From a virus: 30,322 bases of DNA. Location: IMG/VR virus record IMGVR_UViG_3300025138_000211, positions 1-30,322 of that record, one strand, 5' to 3'. The position numbers and the translations under genes were made by a program. Below are positions 16,825-24,465 of this stretch, in pieces; position 1 is the first letter of the stretch, and the number at the start of each line of letters is the position of its first letter. The notes below the pieces were generated by a model. That model searched no databases and was not told the DNA's origin. It saw only the letters and a program-made list of their open reading frames with translations.

Positions 16825-17973
16825 TTATCCTATGTATATTGTATACGGAACTTGTTTTAATTCCGTTTGTTTAAATTCTGCTTCTTGTGCTCTTCTTTCT
16901 AATAAAGATTTACGTGATGTTTCATCGAAATATGACCTTAATCTTTCTAATAATGATGTTTTTTCAGCAGTAGCTGCAGCTATTAAATCGGATTGATTTA
17001 AAGTAACTTGTGAGTCAGGGATTGGAATAGTACCATATTTACCTCTTACATACCCTAACATTTCTTTTGAAATTGCTAGTGAATATTCAAAAATCCATTG
17101 ACGACCTACACTATTAATATTTTTATATGTTGGATTAGTATAAGGAGTATTTGATACATTAGATACTTTTGTGGTATCATTAGATACTACAGATGAATCT
17201 ATTCTATCTTGTCTTTTTATATATTCAAACCATATTTTTCCACTACCTGTTGTTGGGATAGGGAAAATTTTTAATTTATTATTTTGTATTTCAAAGCTAT
17301 AATTTGATCTACGAATAGTATCACTCATTTCAATTTGCTGAATTATAGCTAAGTCATAATTAAGTGGCATCATTAAAAAATTAATAGCAGGACTCATTCC
17401 CCCGAATCCAAAACTTTCCATCATATTCATTTGCCCCATTCCCGTTCCTACATAAGGATCATAAAATTTAACAGATGCTGGTGGAGATTCGTAAAATACT
17501 TTTTTAACTTCAATACCATATTGTCCTAAACCACCAGGGATATTTTGAGTTAAATCATAAGCTTGTTGGTTAGCTTTCATTTCTACTGAAGAGCTATAAT
17601 ATGTTATATTTCCTCCAGTTCCTGCTTCAGCACCATACATTTCTGTTAACCTAATAATAGGTTCAAAGTTAGAAGCTAGTAAAGCATTATTTAAATTAAC
17701 AGCAGTGTTTGATCCTTCTAAAGATAATTGATTGTCTCTTATTTGATAAGAGTATAATTCATTTCCATAAGTAGTTACTGCTTCTTCAAAAGCGGCATAA
17801 AAACTTATATCCTGTAATTCTACGTCAACTAAGGGGTAACCTAATCTTCTAGTAACGAACATAGCTACCTTATCAGCATCTACTCTAAATTCTTCATCGT
17901 AATCATAAAATCCAAAAGGTGTATTACCTGGATCGAATGAACTGGAACCTGCCCAAATTGGTATATTTGCCAT
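16825..17973 (-). CDS. Neck / head-completion protein (gp13-like)
   Basis: 382 residues. Features are a conserved start (NTPFGFYDYDEEF), VTRRLGYPLVDVELQDISFY, a YDLTQNIPGG segment, a Met/Gly-rich loop near 185-205, and SFEIQNNKLKIFPIP with WFEYI. Proteins of this build sit just before gp14 in many T4-like environmental phages and serve as the neck ring under the portal. T4 gp13 is somewhat shorter (309). The C-terminal 60 residues are Lys/Glu/Arg-rich helix. It starts 13 bases after the 143-residue gene and shares its promoter region. Family assignment is by position and general pattern. Confidence 0.55.
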   Translation of the reverse strand: MANIPIWAGSSSFDPGNTPFGFYDYDEEFRVDADKVAMFVTRRLGYPLVDVELQDISFYAAFEEAVTTYGNELYSYQIRDNQLSLEGSNTAVNLNNALLASNFEPIIRLTEMYGAEAGTGGNITYYSSSVEMKANQQAYDLTQNIPGGLGQYGIEVKKVFYESPPASVKFYDPYVGTGMGQMNMMESFGFGGMSPAINFLMMPLNYDLAIIQQIEMSDTIRRSNYSFEIQNNKLKIFPIPTTGSGKIWFEYIKRQDRIDSSVVSNDTTKVSNVSNTPYTNPTYKNINSVGRQWIFEYSLAISKEMLGYVRGKYGTIPIPDSQVTLNQSDLIAAATAEKTSLLERLRSYFDETSRKSLLERRAQEAEFKQTELKQVPYTIYIG

Positions 17974-17986
17974 AATTTATTTATTT

Positions 17987-18418
17987 TTAAGCTACTGAAT
18001 TATCTGCTGCTACTAAGTACTCTATTTTATTTTTTGATGAAGATGTATCTACTTGACATTTAACAGTTGTAATATCTCTCCAGCTACCTGATGTTGATGT
18101 AAAATAATCATTTGAAAGAAAGAAATTTTTACCTGTGTCTATTTTAAAATGAGCTTCATCACCATTTGCATTAGAAATAGTTAAAGCTACAGTTGCTGTT
18201 CCTTTATTAGTAATTCTTCCATAAGTTAAGGCATTACCATTAAATGTTCCAGAACCAATTTCTCCTATTTCAAATATAGTAGTTTGTCTACTACCTGTTA
18301 CATACATTTGTCTTTTGTCATAATCTAAAATAGTTAACTCCTTTTCAGTTTCTATAACTACTTCAGGGGTATCTAAACCCGAAATTTTTTCTCTTAAAAA
18401 GACATTTAACTTTCCCAT
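17987..18418 (-). CDS. Small beta-rich virion protein, candidate capsid decoration protein
   Basis: 143 residues, mostly alternating hydrophobic and polar residues as in beta sandwiches (RQTTIFEIGEIGSGTFNGNA, YGRITNKGTATVALTISN, FKIDTGKNFFLS). There is no signal peptide, membrane segment or Cys pair. I do not recognise the family. It lies between PhoH and the neck genes and has two copies of the promoter-like motif upstream, the only gene here with two close copies. A highly expressed small beta protein next to head genes fits a decoration or head-fibre protein; this is inference only. Confidence 0.5.
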   Translation of the reverse strand: MGKLNVFLREKISGLDTPEVVIETEKELTILDYDKRQMYVTGSRQTTIFEIGEIGSGTFNGNALTYGRITNKGTATVALTISNANGDEAHFKIDTGKNFFLSNDYFTSTSGSWRDITTVKCQVDTSSSKNKIEYLVAADNSVA

Positions 18419-18429
18419 AATATATTTTA

Positions 18430-18441
18430 TTTATAAATATG
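18430..18441 (-). promoter_or_regulatory. Putative late promoter, proximal copy, for the 143-residue gene
   Basis: Minus-strand CATATTTATAAA, ending only 11 bases before the ATG at 18418. If transcription starts a few bases downstream, the message is nearly leaderless. Confidence 0.55.
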
Positions 18442-18444
18442 ATG

Positions 18445-19182
18445 CTAGGTTCTATTATTATAAATATTAGAACCTGATGTTGATATTGTTATGCCTTTAT
18501 TAATGGCTTCTTGATAATATTCTAATAAATCTTCAACTATCTCATTTCGATGGTTTGTAGTTAAAGTAATTGCCTCTAAATTTTTGATTTTTCTAGCAGC
18601 GGCATATAAGAATTTAAAACCAGAATCAGATTTTTTCTTTAAATCCGTTTGTTGTGCATCACCACATACTACCATTTTACTTCTTAAACCAATACGAGAT
18701 GTAATCATCTCCATTTGTTCATGAGTTACATTCTGTGCTTCATCTACTATAATTAAAGAATCTAAAAATGTTCTACCTCTCATAAAGGATACAGGTACAA
18801 TCTCTATTTTACCATCTTCAATAAATTTTTCAATCTTTACTTTATCATATAATGCAAAGAAATTTTGGTAAATAGGTTGAACCCAAGGATCCATTTTTTC
18901 TCTTAAATCACCAGGTAAAAAACCTATTTCTTCTTTAGATACTGTAGGTCTAGTAATTATTATTTTATTATATTGTTTTCTGAATAATCCATCTAATGCA
19001 ACATTACATGCTAATAATGTTTTTCCACTACCTGCACTACCACCTAAAAGGGTAATAGTATTTTCAAGTATTGATCTTTTAGCTTCTTTTTGTTCTTCAT
19101 TAAGTTGGAGTTTGAACTTAATTGGGTTTTTAGGAACTCTCTTAGAACGAAATACATCGTCCGTATGGTGTTTACTTGCCAT
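18445..19182 (-). CDS. phoH: PhoH-like ATPase
   Basis: 245 residues, the usual size of a single-domain phage PhoH. Walker A is LLGGSAGSGKT (G47-T55). Walker B is LIIVDEAQN (143-151, with D147 and E148). Further conserved stretches are ITRPTVSKEEIGFLPGDLRE, MRGRTFLDS and VVCGDAQQTDL. It is a cytoplasmic P-loop ATPase of the superfamily 1 helicase fold. PhoH is common in marine phages as an auxiliary gene, but its biochemical role during infection is not established. Here it sits between capsid and neck genes. It follows the capsid terminator and a promoter-like motif, with a leader of about 120 bases, much longer than the others. The start is the ATG at 19182; an in-frame stop lies just upstream. 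Confidence 0.93.
   Translation of the reverse strand: MASKHHTDDVFRSKRVPKNPIKFKLQLNEEQKEAKRSILENTITLLGGSAGSGKTLLACNVALDGLFRKQYNKIIITRPTVSKEEIGFLPGDLREKMDPWVQPIYQNFFALYDKVKIEKFIEDGKIEIVPVSFMRGRTFLDSLIIVDEAQNVTHEQMEMITSRIGLRSKMVVCGDAQQTDLKKKSDSGFKFLYAAARKIKNLEAITLTTNHRNEIVEDLLEYYQEAINKGITISTSGSNIYNNRT
18457..18468 (-). promoter_or_regulatory. Putative late promoter, distal copy, inside the end of phoH
   Basis: Minus-strand AATATTTATAAT, overlapping the last codons of phoH and lying 38 bases before the ATG at 18418. The two copies are 27 bases apart. Confidence 0.5.
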
Positions 19183-19304
19183 AAATTCTTTAGATTAGGT
19201 GTTATGTTATCAGTGAATATAACTGTTGTAAATACGTTAAAAAACATGTAATTTTTAATATAGCTATATAATGAGATAAATATAGTTTCGATGTAACGCA
19301 TTTT

Positions 19305-19316
19305 ATTATAAATATG
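19305..19316 (-). promoter_or_regulatory. Putative late promoter for phoH
   Basis: Minus-strand CATATTTATAAT, beginning 8 bases after the U-tract of the capsid terminator and ending 122 bases before the phoH ATG. It is the only copy with a long leader. Confidence 0.55.
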
Positions 19317-19321
19317 AAAAA

Positions 19322-19349
19322 GATAAAAAAACCCGGCCTAAGCCGGGTT
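19322..19349 (-). terminator. Strong intrinsic terminator after the major capsid gene
   Basis: On the minus strand, AACCCGGC, a 4-base loop, GCCGGGTT (19349-19330), then T-rich sequence. The 8-bp GC-rich stem stands out in AT-rich DNA. It lies 29 bases past the capsid stop codon. Confidence 0.9.
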
Positions 19350-19378
19350 AATTTATTAAGAAATGTTTAATTCTCTAA

Positions 19379-21007
19379 TTATAGAGAGTTTAAACCATCT
19401 ACTTGAATCTTACCATAAAATTCTGGACGTACCATTTTCTTAGCGTAACGAGTTAATAGACCCTTTCTTGGTGTGAAAGTTTCTGGATCGTATACTAATG
19501 GAGTCATAATTAATGGAATGTACGGAGCAAATACAGCACCAGCTTCTAAGAATTGAGATCCTCTAAATCCTAATAGGATTTGATTTTCTTTCATATATGG
19601 ATTCTTATAAACTTTCTGACGGCTATTAATTGAACCTACTTTCTGTACACCAAATGCGTAAGAAGCTTTAGAAACATCACCATCTGAATCAGCAGCAAAT
19701 CCTGGAATTGATTCTAGGATAGTACCCACTGAAGGAGAACATACTAGGAAGTTTGCACCACCTCTTAATGTTTTCTGGTGAATAATGTTACTTAGTTTTT
19801 GGATTTTAGTTCCTAATGTTTGGAACCATTGTCCTTGACTGTTATAGAAGTTTAAATCTGATTGTACTTCTCCAACGAATGATCTGTTATTTACAGCAGA
19901 CCATACTTCAGTTCCAGCAGCAGCACTTTCCATTAACATATCTAATATCTCTAAGTCAATTTCTAATGAAATGTACTCACTCAAGATAGATGTTAATTCA
20001 GCTTCAGCATCTAAAGCGTGGTAAGCATTTAAATCTTGTGCGAACTCAGGAGTCCATACAGCTTTTAGCTTACGTGTTTTAGCTACGATAGCAGATGATT
20101 GCATCTGTACGTTAATTTGTGGGATTGAGATTGATGGAGAATCTAAGCTGTTTGGCTCTGGGTTTCCATCTTCAAAATCACCTCTAAATTGATCAGTTGG
20201 TTGTAATTGGTATGATGCCGTGAAAAATTGACCTGCTGCAATTTCTCCTGGAGAAAATGAACGTGATACTATAATAGTAAGCTGTGCGCCTTCAATAGCA
20301 GTAAATTGTGAAAATTGAACATTTGATCCTGTGTTAGCAATTCCAAAGTTGAATCCTCTTACACCTCTTAAATCAGCAAATTCTAAATCTGCTGTTGTAA
20401 AAGCTATTTTTCTCCAATCACCATTTGCCATTGATGCAGAATAGTCTGAATTGTAATCTAAGTCTGCATAAGAAGCAGTTGTAACTCCTCCAACATCTAC
20501 TGTAATACCTGATGATGTGTTGTTTATAGAATAAGTAAATCTACCTGGTCCATAAGCACCACCTGTGTCTGTGTTTCCAAATGGAGTATTTCCACCTGTA
20601 GCACCATATAAAGAATTCCCAGATGTGTATGGATCTTTGTTAGTTCCATATTGGAAATCTAAATAAAATACAAGACCTGAAGGTAAATTCATTGGTTGTA
20701 CTGATACGAATTCTTGAGCGGCGATCTGTCCGAATACTTTACGTACTAACGGAAGAGCTACACCAGCCCATTGCTCACCTACACCTGCAGTAAAGTTACC
20801 TGTTGATGCAGCACCTCCACCTGTTTGTGAAGATTCTACTACAAGTTGTTTAGCTTGGTTTTCAAGAATCATTCCCATGTTATTTTTGTGGGAACCATCT
20901 AAACCTTCTAAAAGACCTGTTTTTTCCCATTTGCTAGATAATCTAGCTGCATCACCCTGTACTGAGTGATATGGGTTTGCACTTTCTAATAAAGTTTGTA
21001 AACTCAT
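19379..21007 (-). CDS. Major capsid protein (T4 gp23-like)
   Basis: 542 residues, near the length of T4 gp23 (521). Conserved T4-type features are EFVSVQPMNLPSGLVFYLDF (about 100-120), KLKAVWTPEFAQDLNAYHAL, AEAELTSILSEYISLEIDLE, and near the C-terminus FAPYIPLIMTPLVYDPETFT with RYAKKMVRPEFYGKI. It builds the HK97-fold capsid shell. The N-terminal 60 residues are probably a delta domain removed by the prohead protease. Candidate sites of the T4 type (I/L-x-E) are at E34 and E49. It follows the scaffold gene by 17 bases and is ended by a strong terminator. No separate promoter-like motif precedes it. Confidence 0.95.
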   Translation of the reverse strand: MSLQTLLESANPYHSVQGDAARLSSKWEKTGLLEGLDGSHKNNMGMILENQAKQLVVESSQTGGGAASTGNFTAGVGEQWAGVALPLVRKVFGQIAAQEFVSVQPMNLPSGLVFYLDFQYGTNKDPYTSGNSLYGATGGNTPFGNTDTGGAYGPGRFTYSINNTSSGITVDVGGVTTASYADLDYNSDYSASMANGDWRKIAFTTADLEFADLRGVRGFNFGIANTGSNVQFSQFTAIEGAQLTIIVSRSFSPGEIAAGQFFTASYQLQPTDQFRGDFEDGNPEPNSLDSPSISIPQINVQMQSSAIVAKTRKLKAVWTPEFAQDLNAYHALDAEAELTSILSEYISLEIDLEILDMLMESAAAGTEVWSAVNNRSFVGEVQSDLNFYNSQGQWFQTLGTKIQKLSNIIHQKTLRGGANFLVCSPSVGTILESIPGFAADSDGDVSKASYAFGVQKVGSINSRQKVYKNPYMKENQILLGFRGSQFLEAGAVFAPYIPLIMTPLVYDPETFTPRKGLLTRYAKKMVRPEFYGKIQVDGLNSL

Positions 21008-21024
21008 GATTTTAATTTTTTTTT

Positions 21025-22203
21025 TTAGTTTTTAATAATACCAGCTAATTTTTGCATACGAGCAAATGCTGCGTTTTCAACTATTGGCTGTTTAGCTGTA
21101 GGAGCCATTCCCATAGCTTTTGAAGCACTACCTTTTACTTCATTAATTGATGTTTTTGTCATTTTAGATGACAAACCTTCATTTAATGTTTCAAAAATAA
21201 CTTTTGCTTCTTTTACTGTTGTCGCTTTATCAAAAGCTTTCAACACTTTTACTTTCTTACCTTCCGATAAGTTTTTTGCTTTAAAGATTTTATTAGTATA
21301 AAGTAATTTAGCATTTAATAAGTTAACTTCATTTAATTCAACTTTAAGGGCATCAATTTCACTTAACGCTTCTTTAAATCTCATTTTTTCAGTTTCTTTT
21401 TCAGTTTTAGAATCGTCTTTGTCTCCATCCTCGTTTCCAACACCTTTTTCGCCTTTTACTTTTTCATTAATAGAATACGCAGCTGTTGATTTTCCAACTT
21501 TTTTAGGATCTAATTCTTTTTTACTAGCTCCTCTTGTAGGGTTGTTTTTATCATTCCAACTTACGGCATCCATTTCCATGATTTCTTCTTCTTCATCTTC
21601 TACTTCGACTTCTACATCCATGTCTGATTCTTCATCATCCATTTCCATTTCATCTCCAGCTTCTAATTCTCCAGCTTCTACCATGTCCTTAATTACATCC
21701 TCAATAAAGGATTTAAGGTCATCTTCTGACATATCTTCTAGATCAACATCTTCGTCGTCTAGGTCTTCCATGTCTTCTTTCTCGTCTTCTTCTCCGTCAA
21801 GGTAACCTTCTTCCTCAGCATCCGTACGTTCGTCCTCTTTCAAGTCCTCTTTTTCGTCCTTCATACCGTCTTTGTAGCCTTCCTCTTCAGCATCTGTACG
21901 AGCATTTTCTTCAAGTTCTAGCTCAGCTAGTAACTCATCAAGATTGATTTCTTCAACTTCTTCTTTTTCTTCTTTTACATCATCTTTCGAATCCATTTCT
22001 TCTTTAACGTCGTCTTCTTCATACTTATCGTATCCTTCGTCAACGTCTTCTTTGTCCATTTCTTCTAACTTTGCTGAAAGCATAGATTTTAGATGGGGAG
22101 TAAAAGCTTCTTCAAGAGCAAGTTTAGCGTTTGCTATGGCTGTTTCTTTTACAGCTTTAGCATCAGCAATTGCTTCAGTAAGCAAATCTCTGTTGTTTAA
22201 CAT
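21025..22203 (-). CDS. Prohead scaffold / core protein (gp22-like)
   Basis: 392 residues, extremely acidic in the middle (residues 45-215 are mostly Glu and Asp), with a Lys-rich C-terminal half (about 225-392) predicted helical. This bipolar, helical, low-complexity build and its place directly between protease and capsid identify it as the scaffold that shapes the prohead and is then degraded by the protease. T4 gp22 is shorter (269); the extra length comes mainly from the acidic region, which contains a duplicated 24-residue unit. It has an unusual leader with two hairpins and none of the recurrent promoter motif. The start is the ATG at 22203. Confidence 0.8.
   Translation of the reverse strand: MLNNRDLLTEAIADAKAVKETAIANAKLALEEAFTPHLKSMLSAKLEEMDKEDVDEGYDKYEEDDVKEEMDSKDDVKEEKEEVEEINLDELLAELELEENARTDAEEEGYKDGMKDEKEDLKEDERTDAEEEGYLDGEEDEKEDMEDLDDEDVDLEDMSEDDLKSFIEDVIKDMVEAGELEAGDEMEMDDEESDMDVEVEVEDEEEEIMEMDAVSWNDKNNPTRGASKKELDPKKVGKSTAAYSINEKVKGEKGVGNEDGDKDDSKTEKETEKMRFKEALSEIDALKVELNEVNLLNAKLLYTNKIFKAKNLSEGKKVKVLKAFDKATTVKEAKVIFETLNEGLSSKMTKTSINEVKGSASKAMGMAPTAKQPIVENAAFARMQKLAGIIKN
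21772..21900 (-). repeat. Duplicated 24-residue acidic unit in the scaffold gene
   Basis: Residues 102-120 (RTDAEEEGYKDGMKDEKED) and 126-144 (RTDAEEEGYLDGEEDEKED) are near-copies with a 24-residue period (72 bases). The nucleotide copies have diverged at third positions, so the duplication is not recent. Confidence 0.85.
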
Positions 22204-22228
22204 AATCGCAAAATTTTAATTTGTGAAA

Positions 22229-22248
22229 TACGGTTATTAGGAACCGTA
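22229..22248 (-). promoter_or_regulatory. Leader hairpin 1 upstream of the scaffold gene
   Basis: A perfect 7-bp inverted repeat TACGGTT/AACCGTA with a 6-base loop, 25 bases upstream of the scaffold ATG. No T-run follows on the minus strand, so it is not a plain terminator. It could be an mRNA-stabilising or translation-control structure. Confidence 0.45.
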
Positions 22249-22267
22249 ATAGTGATATTTATTTTTG

Positions 22268-22288
22268 ACATCATATAAGAGATGATGT
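22268..22288 (-). promoter_or_regulatory. Leader hairpin 2 upstream of the scaffold gene
   Basis: A perfect 7-bp inverted repeat ACATCAT/ATGATGT with a 7-base loop, between the protease terminator and hairpin 1. The unit promoter is not obvious. CATATACGTATAAG at 22296-22309 is a distant match to the recurrent motif, and AAATAAATATC near 22254-22264 resembles a T4-type late core. Neither is convincing. Confidence 0.4.
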
Positions 22289-22325
22289 ATTGCGCTTATA
22301 CGTATATGAAAAGATACTAAGAATA

Positions 22326-22348
22326 CAAAAAGCGCTCAAATGAGCGCT
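22326..22348 (-). terminator. Intrinsic terminator after the prohead protease gene
   Basis: A perfect 8-bp palindrome AGCGCTCA/TGAGCGCT (22348-22331) with a 2-base loop on paper, followed on the minus strand by five T. It lies about 40 bases past the protease stop codon. Confidence 0.85.
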
Positions 22349-22388
22349 CAATGGTTTAAATCCGTCGGTAGCGTCCGAAGAAATGTTT

Positions 22389-22994
22389 TTATACTATAGG
22401 ACATGAACCTTTAGAACAAAGAATTTCATGTATTGTTTTATTTACATTTGTATAATCATATACAATAGTATTTTTTCCTTCATTTAATGTGTGCATATAA
22501 GAACCAGGGTTAGAAGGTGTTGAAACAAAATCCCAACATAATAATTCAAAATCATCTTGTACCTCCATTACTCCATCTCTATCTTCCAATGAACCCATTC
22601 CTCGTGAAGATACACCTACAGTTACACCTGCTTTTATTAATTCTTTAAGTATATTTCCTGATGGGGTTGGTAGTACTTCTATTTTACCTATTACATTATC
22701 CCCATCCCAATAATATTCTGAAATTAGATGGGAAACATTTTGTAAATTAATAACAGATGATTCAGGGTGATCTAATTCTCCCATTGAACGTCTTTCTTTA
22801 ATTAATTCACCATACTTTTGCATCTCTCTATCCCATAGTTCTTTAGAATAATAACGACCATTACCATTTTTTACTTCGGCTGTAGCTAAAATACCCTCAA
22901 CCATTAAGTTACCTGTTTCTTTATTAACATTTTCTGTTAATTGTAGGGGGTTAATCTTAAAGGTATTTGTTTCTATTAATAGTGCTTTGCTCAT
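22389..22994 (-). CDS. Prohead maturation protease (gp21-like)
   Basis: 201 residues, close to T4 gp21 (212). The herpes-type/U9 serine protease signature is clear: MGELDHPES with the catalytic His at about 76, and VGVSSRGMGSL with the nucleophile Ser at about 129-130. It cleaves scaffold, core and capsid precursors after prohead assembly. It lies 7 bases after the charged 406-residue gene, is ended by a terminator, and precedes scaffold and capsid exactly as in T4 (21-22-23). The C-terminal 35 residues (after the LLCWDFVSTPSNPGSYM segment) may be a self-cleaved tail. Confidence 0.9.
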   Translation of the reverse strand: MSKALLIETNTFKINPLQLTENVNKETGNLMVEGILATAEVKNGNGRYYSKELWDREMQKYGELIKERRSMGELDHPESSVINLQNVSHLISEYYWDGDNVIGKIEVLPTPSGNILKELIKAGVTVGVSSRGMGSLEDRDGVMEVQDDFELLCWDFVSTPSNPGSYMHTLNEGKNTIVYDYTNVNKTIHEILCSKGSCPIV

Positions 22995-23001
22995 TATTTT
23001 T

Positions 23002-24222
23002 TTATTTCATCTTAGAATCTCCAGAGAATTTTCTTTTATTATCAGCTTTTTCCATGTTTTCAGAATCAGCTCTCCTTTGAGCCATATCTTGTTTTTTCTT
23101 ACCATGTTTAGCTCCTTCAGCATCATCTAATCTGTCATCATACCCTTGTTTCTTCTCTTCAATTTCTTCTACTTCATCTACCATTTCTTTTTTAGCATAT
23201 TTTTTACCACAAGACTTTTCATAAATTCTCTCCATTTTGGATTTCTTTCTTTCTAAATCTTTGATTTCTCTTTGCATTTGTTTCATTTTAGATTTATCAA
23301 TTAATTCACTAAGATTTTCATCTTCTTGAATTGAACTAACTCTATCTATTTTTTCTTGAATATGGTCATGTAGAAAATCTAATTGAGCTTCCATTTTTAC
23401 TTTTTCAGCTTCTTTTCCTATTTCAGCTAATTTACTATCTATAGATTCTTTTTTCATTTTTTTCTTTTTATCTTTAGCTGCTTGTTTCATTGATTCTTCC
23501 TTATCACCATCACCATCAATATCAGCAAAATCTGGTTTAGCAGCTTCACTAGTGTTAGAATAAGATACTGCTGTACCTTCATCTTCCATTTCGTCCATAG
23601 GTAATTTTTTTTCTTCTTCTTTTTCAGCCATCATTTGTCTGATGGTATTTCCAGATTGGGCAGCTAATGAATTTGGATTTCCTGATGTTGTTACTCCTCC
23701 CATTAGGGATTCTTTAACTACTTTTTTAAGTTTATCTGAGTATCCACTAGAAGCAAATTTACCAGAAACTTCTTCTAATTCTGTTTCTTGAAAGCCTAAA
23801 CCTTCAATCCCGAACATAGCATTTTTAATATAAAATAATGGATCTTTAGCTAAATTTTTAGCAACTACTTTTCTTGCTTTAGATATAGCTTCTCCTATGT
23901 TAGCATCGGATACAGTTTCTCTTACTTTATTCATTTCAAAATAAACTCCTTTAGAAAATTCTTCGGCATTTAAATTATCTATATTATCTAAATCAGCATA
24001 ATCAAATGCATGAGAATCTACCTCTTCAACATGCTTAGATTCTTTTTTAGATACTACAGGTACTGCTTCATCTTCTTTCTTCTTCTCTTCAGCTAAATAT
24101 TCAGCATATTTAATTTCATAGTCTTGTTTTGGTGAAGATTGTATTTGAGTTATAGGTTTAAGATCAACATACCCTAAATTTTCATTTAATAAATCTTTAA
24201 ATAATTTTTCTGCTTTTTTCAT
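23002..24222 (-). CDS. Highly charged prohead-core-like protein with DxDxDG motif
   Basis: 406 residues, dominated by Lys, Glu, Asp and Met, with long helical stretches (about 250-340). A calcium-binding-like loop PDFADIDGDGDKEESMKQAA lies near 230-250 and resembles a dockerin or EF-hand loop. The C-terminus carries GYDDRLDDAEGAKHGKKK and KRKFSGDSKMK. From memory, this tail and the DIDGDG loop recur in proteins next to the prohead protease in T4-like marine phages. T4 has its prohead core genes 67 and 68 between portal and protease. Position and composition therefore suggest an internal core protein, a likely protease substrate. The function of the DxDxDG loop is unknown to me. Confidence 0.6.
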   Translation of the reverse strand: MKKAEKLFKDLLNENLGYVDLKPITQIQSSPKQDYEIKYAEYLAEEKKKEDEAVPVVSKKESKHVEEVDSHAFDYADLDNIDNLNAEEFSKGVYFEMNKVRETVSDANIGEAISKARKVVAKNLAKDPLFYIKNAMFGIEGLGFQETELEEVSGKFASSGYSDKLKKVVKESLMGGVTTSGNPNSLAAQSGNTIRQMMAEKEEEKKLPMDEMEDEGTAVSYSNTSEAAKPDFADIDGDGDKEESMKQAAKDKKKKMKKESIDSKLAEIGKEAEKVKMEAQLDFLHDHIQEKIDRVSSIQEDENLSELIDKSKMKQMQREIKDLERKKSKMERIYEKSCGKKYAKKEMVDEVEEIEEKKQGYDDRLDDAEGAKHGKKKQDMAQRRADSENMEKADNKRKFSGDSKMK

Positions 24223-24224
24223 GT

Positions 24225-24464
24225 TTATTTTTCTAATAATGTTTTTATATCCTTAATATAATCTGATATTAAATCAGTAGGTGCTATAACCCCAAATGAT
24301 TCAGGTTGTTCTCTATATGTTTTTATTGTTTCTAGTTTTGCTTGTCTTAAGGGTTTAATTAAAGATTTTAAATCATTTTCTATTTCATCAAAGGCGTTAA
24401 TACGTTCTTTTTGGAATACTTCTTCTTTACTATCTTCTTCCTTAATTACTTTATACTTATACAT
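24225..24464 (-). CDS. Small charged protein in the prohead-core gene block
   Basis: 79 residues, acidic and helical, without a membrane segment or known motif. It lies 1 base after the preceding gene and 2 bases before the following one, so translation is probably coupled. In size and charge it resembles T4 gp67 (the prohead core PIP precursor, 80 residues), which lies between portal and protease in T4. This is an analogy of size, charge and place; I cannot show homology. Confidence 0.55.
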   Translation of the reverse strand: MYKYKVIKEEDSKEEVFQKERINAFDEIENDLKSLIKPLRQAKLETIKTYREQPESFGVIAPTDLISDYIKDIKTLLEK

Positions 24465-24465
24465 A

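Noticed and set aside
19044-19301. 85-codon minus-strand frame starting 3 bases after the promoter-like motif
   Set aside because: It overlaps the phoH start by 139 bases in another frame, has low-complexity content, and is better explained as the phoH leader.
21419-21805. Ser-rich plus-strand frame
   Set aside because: The Ser-rich protein is the antisense image of the Glu/Asp-rich scaffold region (GAA/GAT read as TTC/ATC).
22254-22264. AAATAAATATC as a T4/cyanophage-like late promoter for the scaffold gene
   Set aside because: A single partial match in AT-rich DNA with no second example; kept only as a possibility in the scaffold leader finding.
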